Assembly: GCA_944322625.1 (NCBI GenBank)
Contig: CALUPN010000006.1
Span: 1-45,026 of the forward strand
DNA length: 45,026 nucleotides
Reading direction: 5' to 3'
From: Candidatus Gastranaerophilales bacterium
GTDB taxonomy: Bacteria > Cyanobacteriota > Vampirovibrionia > Gastranaerophilales > Gastranaerophilaceae
Shown: positions 11,917-21,146 of the stretch, in pieces
Layout of the letters: every line of letters starts with the position of its first letter
Position numbering within the stretch: position 1 is the first letter of the stretch
Made by a program: the position numbers and the translations under genes
Notes under the pieces: model-generated
Seen by the model: the letters and a program-made list of their open reading frames with translations, nothing else
Told to the model about the DNA's origin: nothing
The model's database searches: none

Positions 11917-12616
11917 CATTTTTACTGTCTTTTAATATATAATCCGCTGCAGAAAGACCAACGCTATAACCGCCGATAGATGCAGTAACGAAAGCAATTC
12001 CCTTAATAGCACCGGGCAGGAATTTTAGTGATTTATTAAACAAACGTTTTGTTGCGCAGTAATCTTTTAATGCATTAACTTGTTTCGTCAAGAAAGAACT
12101 GTCCTTATACCAACCTTCTCTTTTTCTTGCAACTTTTTTACCTGTTACAGAATCTTTTTCTAATATTGGCATTCCTATAAACCTTTTTGCCAACGCTTCA
12201 CTTCCGAACATAGCACCTAAGGCCAGAGCTTCTCTTGAAAAAGCCTCTGCTTTATCATCCGAACAAATAACCTTAGCTGCACCTGTTGCAACGATTAGAG
12301 GATTAATATGATCGGCCGTGAAATTAACGACTTTACTTACACCATTTAAAAATTTATCAGTTTTAGAAAGATTTTTAATAGCTTCTTCAGCACTAACAAT
12401 TCCAGAAGCTACAGAATTAGAAGATTCTCTTGCAATATTAGCAACTCCCCTTGCCGCATTTGCAACCTGTCCTGTTGCAATATCAAAATTCATTGCACTT
12501 ACAAACGGATTATTTGATGCTAATGCATCTATTCCTTTATCGGCTCTTCTTGATGAAAATATTCCGCTTGATACTATTGACGGCATAAATGATGAAATTG
12601 TTAAACCTGATGTCAT
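11906..12616 (-). CDS. Unknown Ala/Ser-rich protein with hydrophobic C-terminal part
   Basis: No family recognised. About 236 aa from ATG 12616; an in-frame GTG at 12634 would add six residues, and neither has a convincing ribosome site (AAGG/GAAG weakly for the ATG). The N-terminal half is rich in small residues and amphipathic helices (VANAARGVANIARESS). It is followed by a Gly/Ala-rich hydrophobic stretch (VATGAAKVI), a Lys/Arg-rich segment near residue 165 and a hydrophobic end (AIKGIAFVTASIGGYSVGLSAADYIL). No signal peptide. It overlaps the convergent neighbour by 11 bp. A protein that touches or inserts into the membrane is plausible but unproven. Confidence 0.6.
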   Translation of the reverse strand: MTSGLTISSFMPSIVSSGIFSSRRADKGIDALASNNPFVSAMNFDIATGQVANAARGVANIARESSNSVASGIVSAEEAIKNLSKTDKFLNGVSKVVNFTADHINPLIVATGAAKVICSDDKAEAFSREALALGAMFGSEALAKRFIGMPILEKDSVTGKKVARKREGWYKDSSFLTKQVNALKDYCATKRLFNKSLKFLPGAIKGIAFVTASIGGYSVGLSAADYILKDSKNANA

Positions 12617-12802
12617 GTAATCTTCTACCTTCACTACCTGCTATAAACACCTACATTTATATAAAGTATTTTTGTAACAGAAAATTGCTTTCAAACATTA
12701 AAATTTTACAAAAGTTTACATACTAAAACGCCATTAGGAGTAGGCTTGTAGACCTAAGCCTCATATAAAATTAATGTAATGAGTGAGAAGTGTTATTTTT
12801 AA

Positions 12803-12963
12803 GAGATTCTTCAGTCGCTATCGCTCCTTCTGAATGACGGCATGTCTGGAAGTATACTTACAAGCTAGCTAATATTTACCGACTCCAAGAGATTCTTCGG
12901 CTCTGGGGGTAAAGTATCTTTTCACATTTTAATTCTCCCCTTCCCGAGCCTCTGAATGACGGG
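12803..12963. repeat. Two AGATTCTTC...GAATGACGG dispersed repeat copies
   Basis: AAGAGATTCTTC is followed by a variable GC-rich middle and then CTGAATGACGG in both copies (about 12802-12842 and 12889-12963). A third, more degenerate copy starts near 21272 (AAGAGATTCTTCGGACTCACC ... ACGACGG). This resembles the short palindromic repeats (AGATTCTTCGCT...CAGAATGAC type) that I know from intergenic DNA in many phyla. Confidence 0.6.
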
Positions 12964-13157
12964 AAAATTGGATTGTGTAAATTTCAAAACATGCCATCAT
13001 CAATAGCCTAAAAACCTGCCATCATCCAAAGCCACAACAGACTCCTATCCATAACCTCCCAACGTACTGTCATCCAGAGAGCGGAGGAGTAAATCCAGTC
13101 CTGGCTTTTCACGCACATCCCGTCCGAAGGATCTCATGCAAGCATCTAACCAACCCC

Positions 13158-13205
13158 TTATTTACTTATTTACTTATTTACTTATTTACTTATTTACTTA
13201 TTTAC
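13158..13205. repeat. 8-bp tandem repeat, TTATTTAC x6
   Basis: Six perfect, uninterrupted copies of TTATTTAC. It lies about 200 bp downstream of corC and does not sit in a coding frame. Confidence 0.95.
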
Positions 13206-13413
13206 TCAATAACTCCTCCCCCCGTAAATACGACTACAGGCTAGTTTAAGGTGCAGGGTATAAATACACATTAATAACTGCTCTGCTAACTTCTTTGACA
13301 TACAATCATATCCTTGATTATTATACTTTATTAATGCCACATTCTCAAAATTTGTAACACTCTTTAGATTAATTTTTACAAAAAATTACAATTTATGTTT
13401 TTAGATTTCAACC

Positions 13414-14754
13414 CTAAGCTTCTTCGTTTTCTTCCTCTGCAACAGGTTCTTTATAAATTTTAAGTTTCGTAATTCTTGCCCCATCAATTTCTGTTACAGT
13501 AAAAGTTAAACCGTTAAATGAAACCGCATCACCGACAACAGCTATTCTTCCCAAAAGTTTCACCACTAAACCTGCAATAGTATCAACGTCATCTTCCTCA
13601 AATAAAGCTTCTTTTAAATCGAAAAACTTAACCAATTCATCAATTCGCATCATGCCGTTTGCAGTGTATGTATTTGCCCCAATTTCTTCAATATCAGCTT
13701 CCACATCCTCATCAAACTCGTCCTGAACATCACCTATAATTTCTTCCAAAACATCCTCAAGGGTTATTAAACCGGAGGTACCGCCAAACTCATCTATTAC
13801 AACAGCCATTTGCAAATGACGTTTTTTAAATTCTATAACCAAATTATCCAAAGTCATTGTCTCAGGAACGAGCATCAACGGACGTATAATTTTTTTCATT
13901 GAATAATTTTCTTTAGTCATAGCTAAAGAATATAAATCTTTAACATGAATAAAACCTAAAATTTTATCAATATTTTCTTCATAAACAGGATAACGTGTAT
14001 ACTGGTTTTCCATTGCAACTTTGTTAAGTTCTTCAAAAGAAATGTCATTAGGAATACATACCATATCGGTTCTTGGTATCATAACCTGCTTAGCCATTAA
14101 ATCAGAAAATTTAAACATATTATGAAGCATTTCTGCTTCCGTTTCATTTAAAACACCTTCATTATAGCTTGCATCAACCAGCATATCTAATTCTTCCGTT
14201 GAATGAACCAGGGACGCATCTTCCGAATTAGCATGACAAGCCGCAAGAATCTTGTTACCTGATACTTCTAACAGCCAAACAAATGGCTTAAACACGGTAA
14301 TAAAGACATCCATTGGAGTTGAAATCAGAAGAGCTAAAGTCTCCGGATGTCTTAAAGATATGCATTTAGGCAACTGTTCACCCAATAATACGTGAAAATA
14401 CGTTACAAGAACAAATGATATCGGAACCGCAACGGCATGAGCAGTAATTACGCTATGCGAAGTAAAGATCATTTTAAATATAGGTTCTATCAATTGAACG
14501 ATTGTTGCTTCAGCAACCCAACCTAAAGCAATACTGGCAATTGTTACACCAAGCTGTGCCGCAGCAAGCATTTTATTAACATCATTAACTAATTTCAAAG
14601 CTCTTTTTGCATTAGAATTTCCTTCATTACATAACTGTTCCAATCTTGTTTTTCGAACTTTTACAAGCGAAAACTCCGCTGCTACAAAGAAACCGTTAAC
14701 AAAAAGTAAAAATAAAATTATAAAAATATTTATAAAAATGTCCGTCAGACTCAT
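13414..14754 (-). CDS. CorC/HlyC-family transporter with CNNM and CBS domains
   Basis: The 446-aa inner-membrane protein has a CNNM (DUF21) transmembrane domain (about 1-195, with NGFFVAAEFSLVKVRKTRLE and the ASIALGWVAE helix). A CBS pair follows (about 215-335; MIPRTDMVCIP and TSGLITLEDVLEEIIGDVQDE), then a C-terminal CorC/HlyC domain (about 355-435) and an acidic tail. Members of this family export Mg2+ (or Co2+) in response to nucleotide binding by the CBS pair; older annotations say hemolysin. The upstream permease gene ends 69 bp away on the same strand, so read-through from it is possible. Confidence 0.9.
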   Translation of the reverse strand: MSLTDIFINIFIILFLLFVNGFFVAAEFSLVKVRKTRLEQLCNEGNSNAKRALKLVNDVNKMLAAAQLGVTIASIALGWVAEATIVQLIEPIFKMIFTSHSVITAHAVAVPISFVLVTYFHVLLGEQLPKCISLRHPETLALLISTPMDVFITVFKPFVWLLEVSGNKILAACHANSEDASLVHSTEELDMLVDASYNEGVLNETEAEMLHNMFKFSDLMAKQVMIPRTDMVCIPNDISFEELNKVAMENQYTRYPVYEENIDKILGFIHVKDLYSLAMTKENYSMKKIIRPLMLVPETMTLDNLVIEFKKRHLQMAVVIDEFGGTSGLITLEDVLEEIIGDVQDEFDEDVEADIEEIGANTYTANGMMRIDELVKFFDLKEALFEEDDVDTIAGLVVKLLGRIAVVGDAVSFNGLTFTVTEIDGARITKLKIYKEPVAEEENEEA

Positions 14755-14823
14755 TTACTCTCAATTACCTTTAAATTATACATTTAATTCTACACTACAC
14801 AATTTATTTTTGCAATATTCCAC

Positions 14824-15669
14824 CTATCCTTTAACTGCTCCGTCATTCTCACCTGAGATAAAAAATCTTTGCATTGCAAGAAAAAATATAATTATCGGCA
14901 CTGTTGAAATGATAGATCCTGCGGCAATAAAACGCCAGTTTGAAGAAAACATTCCCTGTAAATTATTGATACCGACCGGAAGAGTATACATACTGTCTCT
15001 AGTAAGCATAATACTCGGCCACAGGAACTCCCCCCAAGAGCCTATAAACGTAAATACAGCAAGGACGGCAAGAGTCGGCTTAACCATTGGGATTACAACC
15101 AGCCTGAACATTTGGAACACATTGCATCCGTCAACAATAGCAGCTTCTTCAACTTCTTTGGGAACTTTTAAAAACGCCTGTCGCATAAGAAATATGCCAA
15201 AAGCGCTAACAGCAAACGGCATAACAAGCCCTATATAACCCATTACACGGTTTACACTGTCAATCAGATGAAGTTTTAAAGTAATTATATATACAGGTAG
15301 CATTATTGCTTGAAACGGTATCATAATTGTAGCTAATATCGAAAAAAAGACAAACTTTTTACCTCTAAAATTCATTCTTGCAAGCGGATAAGCCGCAAGT
15401 GAAGATAAAATGAGGTTTAGAATAACAGTTAATGCTGCAACTATAATACTATTCCAAAAATACGCCATAAAATCCACTTTTCCCCAGACATCGACATAAT
15501 TCTGCCATGTAAAATCCAGAGGAATAAGTTTTGGGGGATAAGCAAATATATCCTCACTTAATCCTTTTAGGGAAGTCGAAGTAAGCCATATAAACGGAAA
15601 TATGGACAAAAGTGAAGTTATTACTAAAATTGTATGTATCAAACCGTTACTAATCAGCTTTTTTATCAT
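14824..15669 (-). CDS. Carbohydrate ABC transporter permease, MalG type
   Basis: The 281-aa protein has six predicted transmembrane helices and the EAA loop EEAAIVDGCNVFQMFRLVVIP (about residues 172-192) that docks on the ATPase. The end (GAVKG) and MalG-like spacing place it in the sugar/glycerol-3-phosphate permease group. It is an orphan: no binding protein, second permease or ATPase lies in the window. Its start overlaps the end of the large AsmA-like gene by 20 bp, so it depends on that gene for transcription. Partner genes must be elsewhere, and the substrate cannot be told from sequence. Confidence 0.88.
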   Translation of the reverse strand: MIKKLISNGLIHTILVITSLLSIFPFIWLTSTSLKGLSEDIFAYPPKLIPLDFTWQNYVDVWGKVDFMAYFWNSIIVAALTVILNLILSSLAAYPLARMNFRGKKFVFFSILATIMIPFQAIMLPVYIITLKLHLIDSVNRVMGYIGLVMPFAVSAFGIFLMRQAFLKVPKEVEEAAIVDGCNVFQMFRLVVIPMVKPTLAVLAVFTFIGSWGEFLWPSIMLTRDSMYTLPVGINNLQGMFSSNWRFIAAGSIISTVPIIIFFLAMQRFFISGENDGAVKG

Positions 15670-18600
15670 CTTTATCCTTAAACAGATTTTTTAATTTATA
15701 TTTAAGAGTTTTCTTTTCCGCTTCTGCCTCTTGTACAAGCTCCTCTATCGTTGTCGCCTGACTTCCTTCTACCGGTTCGGGAATAGAATTTACATAATCA
15801 ACGGCGTTTTGGTATTCAGTTTCTGTTGCAAGCCATTTAAAAGATTTAATGAGAGTCAATGGTTTAGCGGCATCCCCTCTAACCACAAGCTGAAATTTAG
15901 TAGCAGCGTTATCGACATAGCTGTTTGCAAAGCTTGGAATTGCGCTCATCTCATCTTCCGGAATCATTTCGCAAAAAATTAAAAAGGCTTTTGCGGTTAC
16001 AATATTCAAGCTTGCAGCACTATTAATAAGATTTGCAGGGTTTATAGCACCAATTGGCCCTAAAAGATTTGAAATCAATGATGCCATTCTTGCTCTAACC
16101 TTCATATCGGCATAATTTCCGAGAATATCAAAATCACCGAAAATATGCAGGCTCAATATATCTCCAAGTGATGTAACAGGTTCAAGATAACATATTCCGT
16201 CAAGAAAATGGATATTCCCCTTAAGTTCAGAAAAATGAGTTGTATCAATTGTTGTCAGTCCGCTTATTACCCCGCCTAACGCTGTTTGGAAAAACTGTGA
16301 TTCTCTTATGTTTTCTGCGATAATTAAATTTTCAATTTTTCCAAAAGGCCCAAATTGCCCGTCTTTAATATCAAAATTGACTGTTCCTTTGAGGCTTTTT
16401 ACCTGTTCTTCATATGTTGCGCCTTTAAGCGAAATATCTGCGTTAAAGCTAGCTGTTCCGGATAACATATCTTTCATACCTGCTCCATCCAGCAGAGCCT
16501 TTTCGACATCGATTCCTCTGCCGTTTACATCAATGTTCAATAGCATCGAAATCAGGTTAACTGAAATATTTCCGCCAACTCTTCCTTTAAAGATATTTGT
16601 ACGCAGATTTCTTATAAAAAATACATTTCGTGCCATTGAAATCTTTGCAATAGTATTTCTTATATCAATCTTACCAGAAATTATCCTTTCAAAATTTATT
16701 GAACCATCTCTAATTTCGACAGGAATATTAGCTTCGCTCGGAGCTGTATTCTTTGATGGTTTATTACTTTTCGGAACATATTTCATGGCCCTGTCAGCCA
16801 CTTTCATTAATTTATCCGCATTAAAGTATCCGGATTTAATATCTAAATTTGTTATATTAACCACTGACGACGGTCTTAAACTCAATGTGCCTTGCGCTTG
16901 AATATCGGATTCATTGAGGATTAAATCTTTTGCTTCAAAATCCGCATTATGTCCCCTAAATTTGATGGTGCCTTCTCTTAAAGTCAAGAGAATTTCAGGA
17001 ATAGAAAGATTTTTAATTTCAAATCCGCCGCGCATTCTCGGTGCTGCCGTTTCGCCGAGTATAAAAGCCCGTCCGTCGAATGTAAATTCAGATTCCGGAA
17101 ATGCATGTATTTTTCCTTTCAAAGCTTTTGGCATTGTAATTTTTATAAGATTAATCATTCTTCCTGCAACAGTTCCGTCTATCCCCAAGATTTCATTCAA
17201 ACTGACAACTTCATTTCCGTCCTCATCAACTGTTACTGTTCTTGTATAAAGTCCGGTTTTCTTAATTTTAATTCTGTTTTCTTTAAAATCGACAACAGAT
17301 TGCAGTGAGGTATTTTTATCGTTCAGTAAGACAAAATCTACAGGAGTTATAAAGTTTTCTTTATCAGCCAAAGCTTGTACAAAGAGCGTTTGTTTCTTTT
17401 TGTCACCATTGATTGTTAATTTAACAGGAATAGAACCTTTTGAATGTATAAAAGGCTTAAGTTCAACTCCTATAAGCTTTACTAAATCATCGGTATTTAA
17501 ATTACCCTGGGCAATGAAGTCAAGCTCCTTAAGTTGTGCATAATCTTCAATATGACCGCTATATTTGATTTTAGATTTATTATTCAAAAGAACAGAGTTT
17601 TCTTTTATATTAATATTACCTTCTGCAATTTCAATGTTAGTAAGCGGAATTGATATCTGTGAATTTGTTTGAGGAATATTTATTCCAAAACCGCTGTTAT
17701 CTATTTTCCCGCGCAAATCCTTTCGGTCGAGGAAGAACTCACCTGAAAGTTTCCGGTTTATAACCTGCATCATAGAGTTGGAAATATTCAGATTATCAAG
17801 CCCGAATTTTAGCCCCATAACAGCATCTTTTAATTTACCTTTTAAACCAAGATCCAGAGTTGCATTTCCTGATTTAAACGTATACTGATTTCTTATATTT
17901 TCGGGAGCAAAAGCATTGAATAATATCGGCAGAGGTATTTTCTGAGCTTTAATGTTAATATCGGCAACAGATTTTTCATCAATTTTTCCGTCAATATTTA
18001 AAGGAGCGTTTCCTACTAAAACGCTGGAATTTCTGATATCAAGAATATTATCATCAAGTTTTATATTTATACTTGCATCAGATAAAACTTTACCTAGGTT
18101 CCTGACACTGATACCTCCGTTTTGTATAACAACAGAACCGCTTGATTTCAGCTTTTTCATATTTGTTTTAATATAGCAGTCTGCATTCAAACTTCCTTCG
18201 GCTTTAATCGTTGCCAATTCATTTCTTATATGCAGAGAATCCAAAAATGCTTTAGCTAAAATCAGCATATCATTAAATTTAATTGTGCCGGTTTTAATAT
18301 TCATATCAAGTTTAGGATGTCTGCCGTAATTAACTTTTCCAATAAGCTGTATATTTTGCTCTTTAACAGGATAAATATTAGTATCTAAATCAACATTAGA
18401 CCCAAAAGTCTGAGCGTGAATATAACTTTCCGGTAAAATTAAATCAGAAACTTTTAATGTTACACCGTCAATATTAAAATGTCCATATGAAGTTAAACTG
18501 CCATTGTGGTTTCTTATACGAAGTTTTGTATCGAGATTTGCTTTTAAATCATAATTTCTGTACATAGTAACCGGATTAACAAATGGGATATCAATCCTTT

Positions 18601-19336
18601 GAGCCGGATCATCCTCTTCGTCAAGTTTTGTACCGAATTCAGGCAGGAAAGTATTTATATCAATATTAGCCGTAATGTTTTTGTTATTATCACTGAATAA
18701 TTCAGCATAAGTTTTAAGCTTAGCGGTTTTTCCGTTAAAATAACCTAAATTCAATTCTTGCCCTTTAAGTTCAAGATAATGTTTCGATTTTAAATCATTA
18801 ACAAGAACACGGTAATTATTAAGTTTTACATTAGGAACTTTTATTCTTATCCAAGCCGGATTAAATTTAAACCCTTCAGCTTCCGCAGTCTGCTTAACTT
18901 CTTCAAGTTCCTGTTCTTTTGCAGGGTTAACAAGCCTTTCTATGTGCCTTACAATTTTGAAATTATCATCGTTAATAATTTCAAGATTTACAAACGGTTT
19001 TTCAATTTCCAGGCATGAAACTTTAACAGTTAATAATAGTAAGCTCGGAAGAGCTATACGTGTTTGTATACTATCAGCGGAGAAAAGAAGTGAATTATCA
19101 GGGAGTTTTACAGAAACATTATCTGCTTTTATTCCCGTACCTAACAGCGGAGTTGTTATAATTTTAGGATTTTCAAAGTTTATATTTAATTTTGCATACT
19201 CACTCGTAAGTTTTTGAACAGGCTCTTTATATTTGTTCAAGTCAATTGCATTCGGGATAATAAACAAAAAGCACAAATATAATAACAGAAGAAATACAAC
19301 AACAGTAATTACAAAATATTTCAAAAAACTTTTCAT
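15650..19336 (-). CDS. AsmA-like/DUF3971-type giant envelope protein
   Basis: This 1228-aa protein has an N-terminal transmembrane anchor (FVITVVVFLLLLYLCFLFI, about 9-27). It is followed by more than 1100 residues of repeating beta-strand pattern with alternating hydrophobic residues (for example GDFDILGNYADMKVRARM near the end, typical of the AsmA C-terminal region). AsmA/TamB/YhdP relatives bridge the periplasm as a hydrophobic groove that moves phospholipids to the outer membrane. The protein ends in a charged, Lys-rich tail. An AAGGGGAG site precedes the start, and a minus-strand TATAAT lies at 19370-19375. It is the first gene of the run AsmA - permease - CorC. Confidence 0.85.
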   Translation of the reverse strand: MKSFLKYFVITVVVFLLLLYLCFLFIIPNAIDLNKYKEPVQKLTSEYAKLNINFENPKIITTPLLGTGIKADNVSVKLPDNSLLFSADSIQTRIALPSLLLLTVKVSCLEIEKPFVNLEIINDDNFKIVRHIERLVNPAKEQELEEVKQTAEAEGFKFNPAWIRIKVPNVKLNNYRVLVNDLKSKHYLELKGQELNLGYFNGKTAKLKTYAELFSDNNKNITANIDINTFLPEFGTKLDEEDDPAQRIDIPFVNPVTMYRNYDLKANLDTKLRIRNHNGSLTSYGHFNIDGVTLKVSDLILPESYIHAQTFGSNVDLDTNIYPVKEQNIQLIGKVNYGRHPKLDMNIKTGTIKFNDMLILAKAFLDSLHIRNELATIKAEGSLNADCYIKTNMKKLKSSGSVVIQNGGISVRNLGKVLSDASINIKLDDNILDIRNSSVLVGNAPLNIDGKIDEKSVADINIKAQKIPLPILFNAFAPENIRNQYTFKSGNATLDLGLKGKLKDAVMGLKFGLDNLNISNSMMQVINRKLSGEFFLDRKDLRGKIDNSGFGINIPQTNSQISIPLTNIEIAEGNINIKENSVLLNNKSKIKYSGHIEDYAQLKELDFIAQGNLNTDDLVKLIGVELKPFIHSKGSIPVKLTINGDKKKQTLFVQALADKENFITPVDFVLLNDKNTSLQSVVDFKENRIKIKKTGLYTRTVTVDEDGNEVVSLNEILGIDGTVAGRMINLIKITMPKALKGKIHAFPESEFTFDGRAFILGETAAPRMRGGFEIKNLSIPEILLTLREGTIKFRGHNADFEAKDLILNESDIQAQGTLSLRPSSVVNITNLDIKSGYFNADKLMKVADRAMKYVPKSNKPSKNTAPSEANIPVEIRDGSINFERIISGKIDIRNTIAKISMARNVFFIRNLRTNIFKGRVGGNISVNLISMLLNIDVNGRGIDVEKALLDGAGMKDMLSGTASFNADISLKGATYEEQVKSLKGTVNFDIKDGQFGPFGKIENLIIAENIRESQFFQTALGGVISGLTTIDTTHFSELKGNIHFLDGICYLEPVTSLGDILSLHIFGDFDILGNYADMKVRARMASLISNLLGPIGAINPANLINSAASLNIVTAKAFLIFCEMIPEDEMSAIPSFANSYVDNAATKFQLVVRGDAAKPLTLIKSFKWLATETEYQNAVDYVNSIPEPVEGSQATTIEELVQEAEAEKKTLKYKLKNLFKDKDDKKAD

Positions 19337-19369
19337 ATTACATATACTCCCCTTAACTTAATATGAAAA

Positions 19370-19375
19370 ATTATA
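19370..19375 (-). promoter_or_regulatory. Candidate -10 box of the AsmA-like gene
   Basis: The minus strand reads TATAAT about 34 nt before the start codon. The -35 region is AT-rich with no clear match at 17 bp. Confidence 0.4.
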
Positions 19376-19509
19376 ACATAAAAATATATAAATCATCGTA
19401 AAGGATTTTATTATAAAGCAAACCTATCCAGTCCCTTTCATTGGGGAGAAGAAAAATCGTACATAATGCTATCTTCTTTTTAAAGAAATGCATGGGGGTA
19501 GACTTGTTG

Positions 19510-19985
19510 ATAACATATTTATTTCAAATGTGTACTTTTCTTTCTCTTTTATTGCGAATAAAAAGAGAAAGAAAAGTACCAAAAGAAAGAGAAAATACGC
19601 AGCTGTTTCCTATGCCCTGACGGGCATTGGGGTAAAATTGTATTAAGCTTCTACGGCCAGGCCGGTGAACCGGCTCTCTTACGCTCACTATCGCTGCTTA
19701 CGCAGCACGTTCGCGGCGCTACCCGCGTTATATCTTCACCCTCCCCTTGTGGGAGGGTCGAAATCTTTGATTTCGGGGAGGGGTAAGATTATTATTCGTA
19801 ATCTTATACTAAAAACCCGCACTATTCCTTACATTTACCCCTAATGTAACACAATATGTATTGAGTTACATTAGAACACTTTGAGGCAGACCGGTAGGTC
19901 AAAAACATTCCGGTAGTCTTTAGACCAAATGTCTGCCGACCGGTCTCCTACGTGCGTAGCACCACAATATGTATTGAGTTACATT
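19510..19985. repeat. Long dispersed repeat, copy 1 (about 476 bp)
   Basis: This block is nearly identical, with scattered substitutions, to 42397-42872. It contains a perfect 19-bp inverted repeat (GTACTTTTCTTTCTCTTTT at 19532-19550 against 19561-19579), a GCCGGTGAACCGGC hairpin and a CACCCTCCCC...GGGGAGGGGT palindrome. It also has a near-palindrome of 32 bp at 19842-19873 (arms TAATGTAAC/GTTACATTA) and the first 113-bp tandem unit. No plausible protein is encoded. It looks like a non-autonomous (MITE-like or composite) element. Confidence 0.9.
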
Positions 19986-20150
19986 AGGGCACTTTGAGGC
20001 AGACTGGTAGGTCAAAAACATTCCGGTAGTCTTTAGACTGAATGTCTGCCGACCGGTCTCCTACGTGCGTAGCACCACAATATGTATTGAGTTACATTAG
20101 CATACTTTGAGGCAGACCGGTAGGTCGAAAATAAACTTGCAGTCTTTAGA
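19852..20150. repeat. 113-bp tandem array (about 2.6 units)
   Basis: Units start at 19852, 19965 and 20078 (CAATATGTATTGAGTTACAT). Each unit holds GAGGCAGACCGGT, AGTCTTTAGAC, GTCTGCCGACCGG and CCTACGTGCGTAG. GGCAGAC/GTCTGCC and ACCGGT pair within a unit, so it can fold. The third unit breaks off near 20150 exactly where tail-fibre coding sequence begins. The 42-kb copy has just over one unit. Confidence 0.9.
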
Positions 20151-20423
20151 CCGCATGTCGGTGTAATTGCGCAGGATTTACAAAAAGTATTTCCTGATGC
20201 GGTAACAAAAGGCGAGGACGGGTATTTAAGAATTCGTTTTGAAGATATGTTTTATGCCGTGATTAATGCGGTTAAGGAATTGGATAATAAGATTTCTGAA
20301 ATTGTACAGAATATTACCAATATTAATTCAACAATAGAAAAACAAAATAAGACAATTGAAGAACAGCAGAAAACGATTAATGAGCTGCTAAAGCGTGTTG
20401 AGAAGTTGGAAAAAGCCGGGTAA
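20151..20423 (+). pseudogene. 3' fragment of a phage tail-fibre chaperone (Peptidase_S74) gene
   Basis: An open frame of 90 codons with no start reads PHVGVIAQDLQKVFPDAV, then GYLRIRFEDMFYAVINAV, then a coiled coil (IEKQNKTIEEQQKTINELLK) and stops with TAA at 20421. GVIAQ-[ED]-V/L-x-KVFP-[DE]-[AL]-V is the signature of the intramolecular chaperone/auto-protease domain at the C-terminus of phage tail spikes and fibres. The 5' part is missing: the reading frame begins at the edge of the 113-bp repeat array, so the gene was cut by recombination or insertion of the repeat. With the terminase gene 1 kb away it suggests a decayed prophage. Confidence 0.8.
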
Positions 20424-20429
20424 ATAAGC

Positions 20430-20823
20430 AAAAGCACCCACCCCAACCCTGTCTTGGATTTGCTTCACGCTCACAGAGCTTCACCTTTAAGCCTCACGGC
20501 TTAGTCGGTTCAGTCTGTTCGCTATCCGGACTCTCCCATTTACCCCTCCGTCCGCAAATCCGCTCCCTCAAAAGGGAGGGAGAAGGCGCCAAGCATACAG
20601 TATTCCTTCCCTTGAGGGAAGGTAAGGATGGGTGCTATCCCGTAAGGGAAAAACTGTAGAGTAGACTTCAGCCTACCACAATAAAATATATTTCTCCTCA
20701 ACTTATAAACTCCTAAACTTCTCAACCTCAATCAGCACCCACCCCAACCCTCCCTCAAAAGGGAGGGAGAAGGCGCCAAGTGTACAGTGTTCCTTCCCTT
20801 GAGGGAAGGCTGGGATGGGTGCC
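20430..20823. repeat. Pair of GCACCCA/TGGGTGC-ended repeat elements
   Basis: The second copy (20735-20823) is compact. CACCCACCCCAACCC joins to CTCCCTCAAAAGGGAGGG, a middle GAAGGCGCCAAG, then CCTTCCCTTGAGGGAAGG and GGGATGGGTGC. The first copy (20430-20638) has the same ends and core but carries about 115 extra bases between CCAACCC and CTCCCTC, as if something had inserted into it. Confidence 0.75.
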
Positions 20824-21071
20824 AGCCCGAAAGGGAAAATAATACACTCAACTAAAAGAAAAGTTTAAAATATATTTTTGGCCTCTCACGGGCTATTTCA
20901 GGCGCAAAAATCTTTGCGCCTTTTCCTTTATTCAAATTTTGTAGATATATTTTTCGGCTTGCCATCATACGAGGGAGGGGGGCACTACTGTCCAAGATAA
21001 ATTTGTGAACAAAAGATACTACCACATAACTTCATTTGCGGAATATTTCAAAGTGTCAGAATATAAAAAAG

Positions 21072-21146
21072 ACCCCTCACCCGAATTTCAAAGTTTCGCC
21101 TTAGCTCAACTTGAAATTCTTCCCTCTCCCACAAGGGGCGAGGGTA
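21072..21146. repeat. Short palindromic element, ACCCCTCACCC...GGGCGAGGGT
   Basis: Inverted ends enclose GAATTTCAAAGTTTCGCC and its partial complement TTGAAATTCTTCCCTCTCCC, giving a long imperfect hairpin. The same type of end occurs inside the 476-bp repeat (CCCTCCCC/GGGGAGGGG). Confidence 0.6.

Larger units (their letters stand above)
12635..13413. other. Gene-free region with repeat debris
   Basis: About 780 bp with no supportable gene. It holds an AAAAGTTTACA-type AT-rich stretch near 12706-12721, which is also found at 51-60. Two copies of an AGATTCTTC...TGAATGACGG palindromic repeat lie at 12803-12842 and 12890-12963. Degenerate copies of CATC-rich sequence (12990-13150) and a six-copy 8-bp tandem repeat (13158-13205) follow. 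The last 150 bp is AT-rich and lies downstream of corC. Confidence 0.7.

Noticed and set aside
19852..20150. CRISPR array
   Set aside because: The 113-bp units are contiguous tandem copies without unique spacers, and no cas gene is present.
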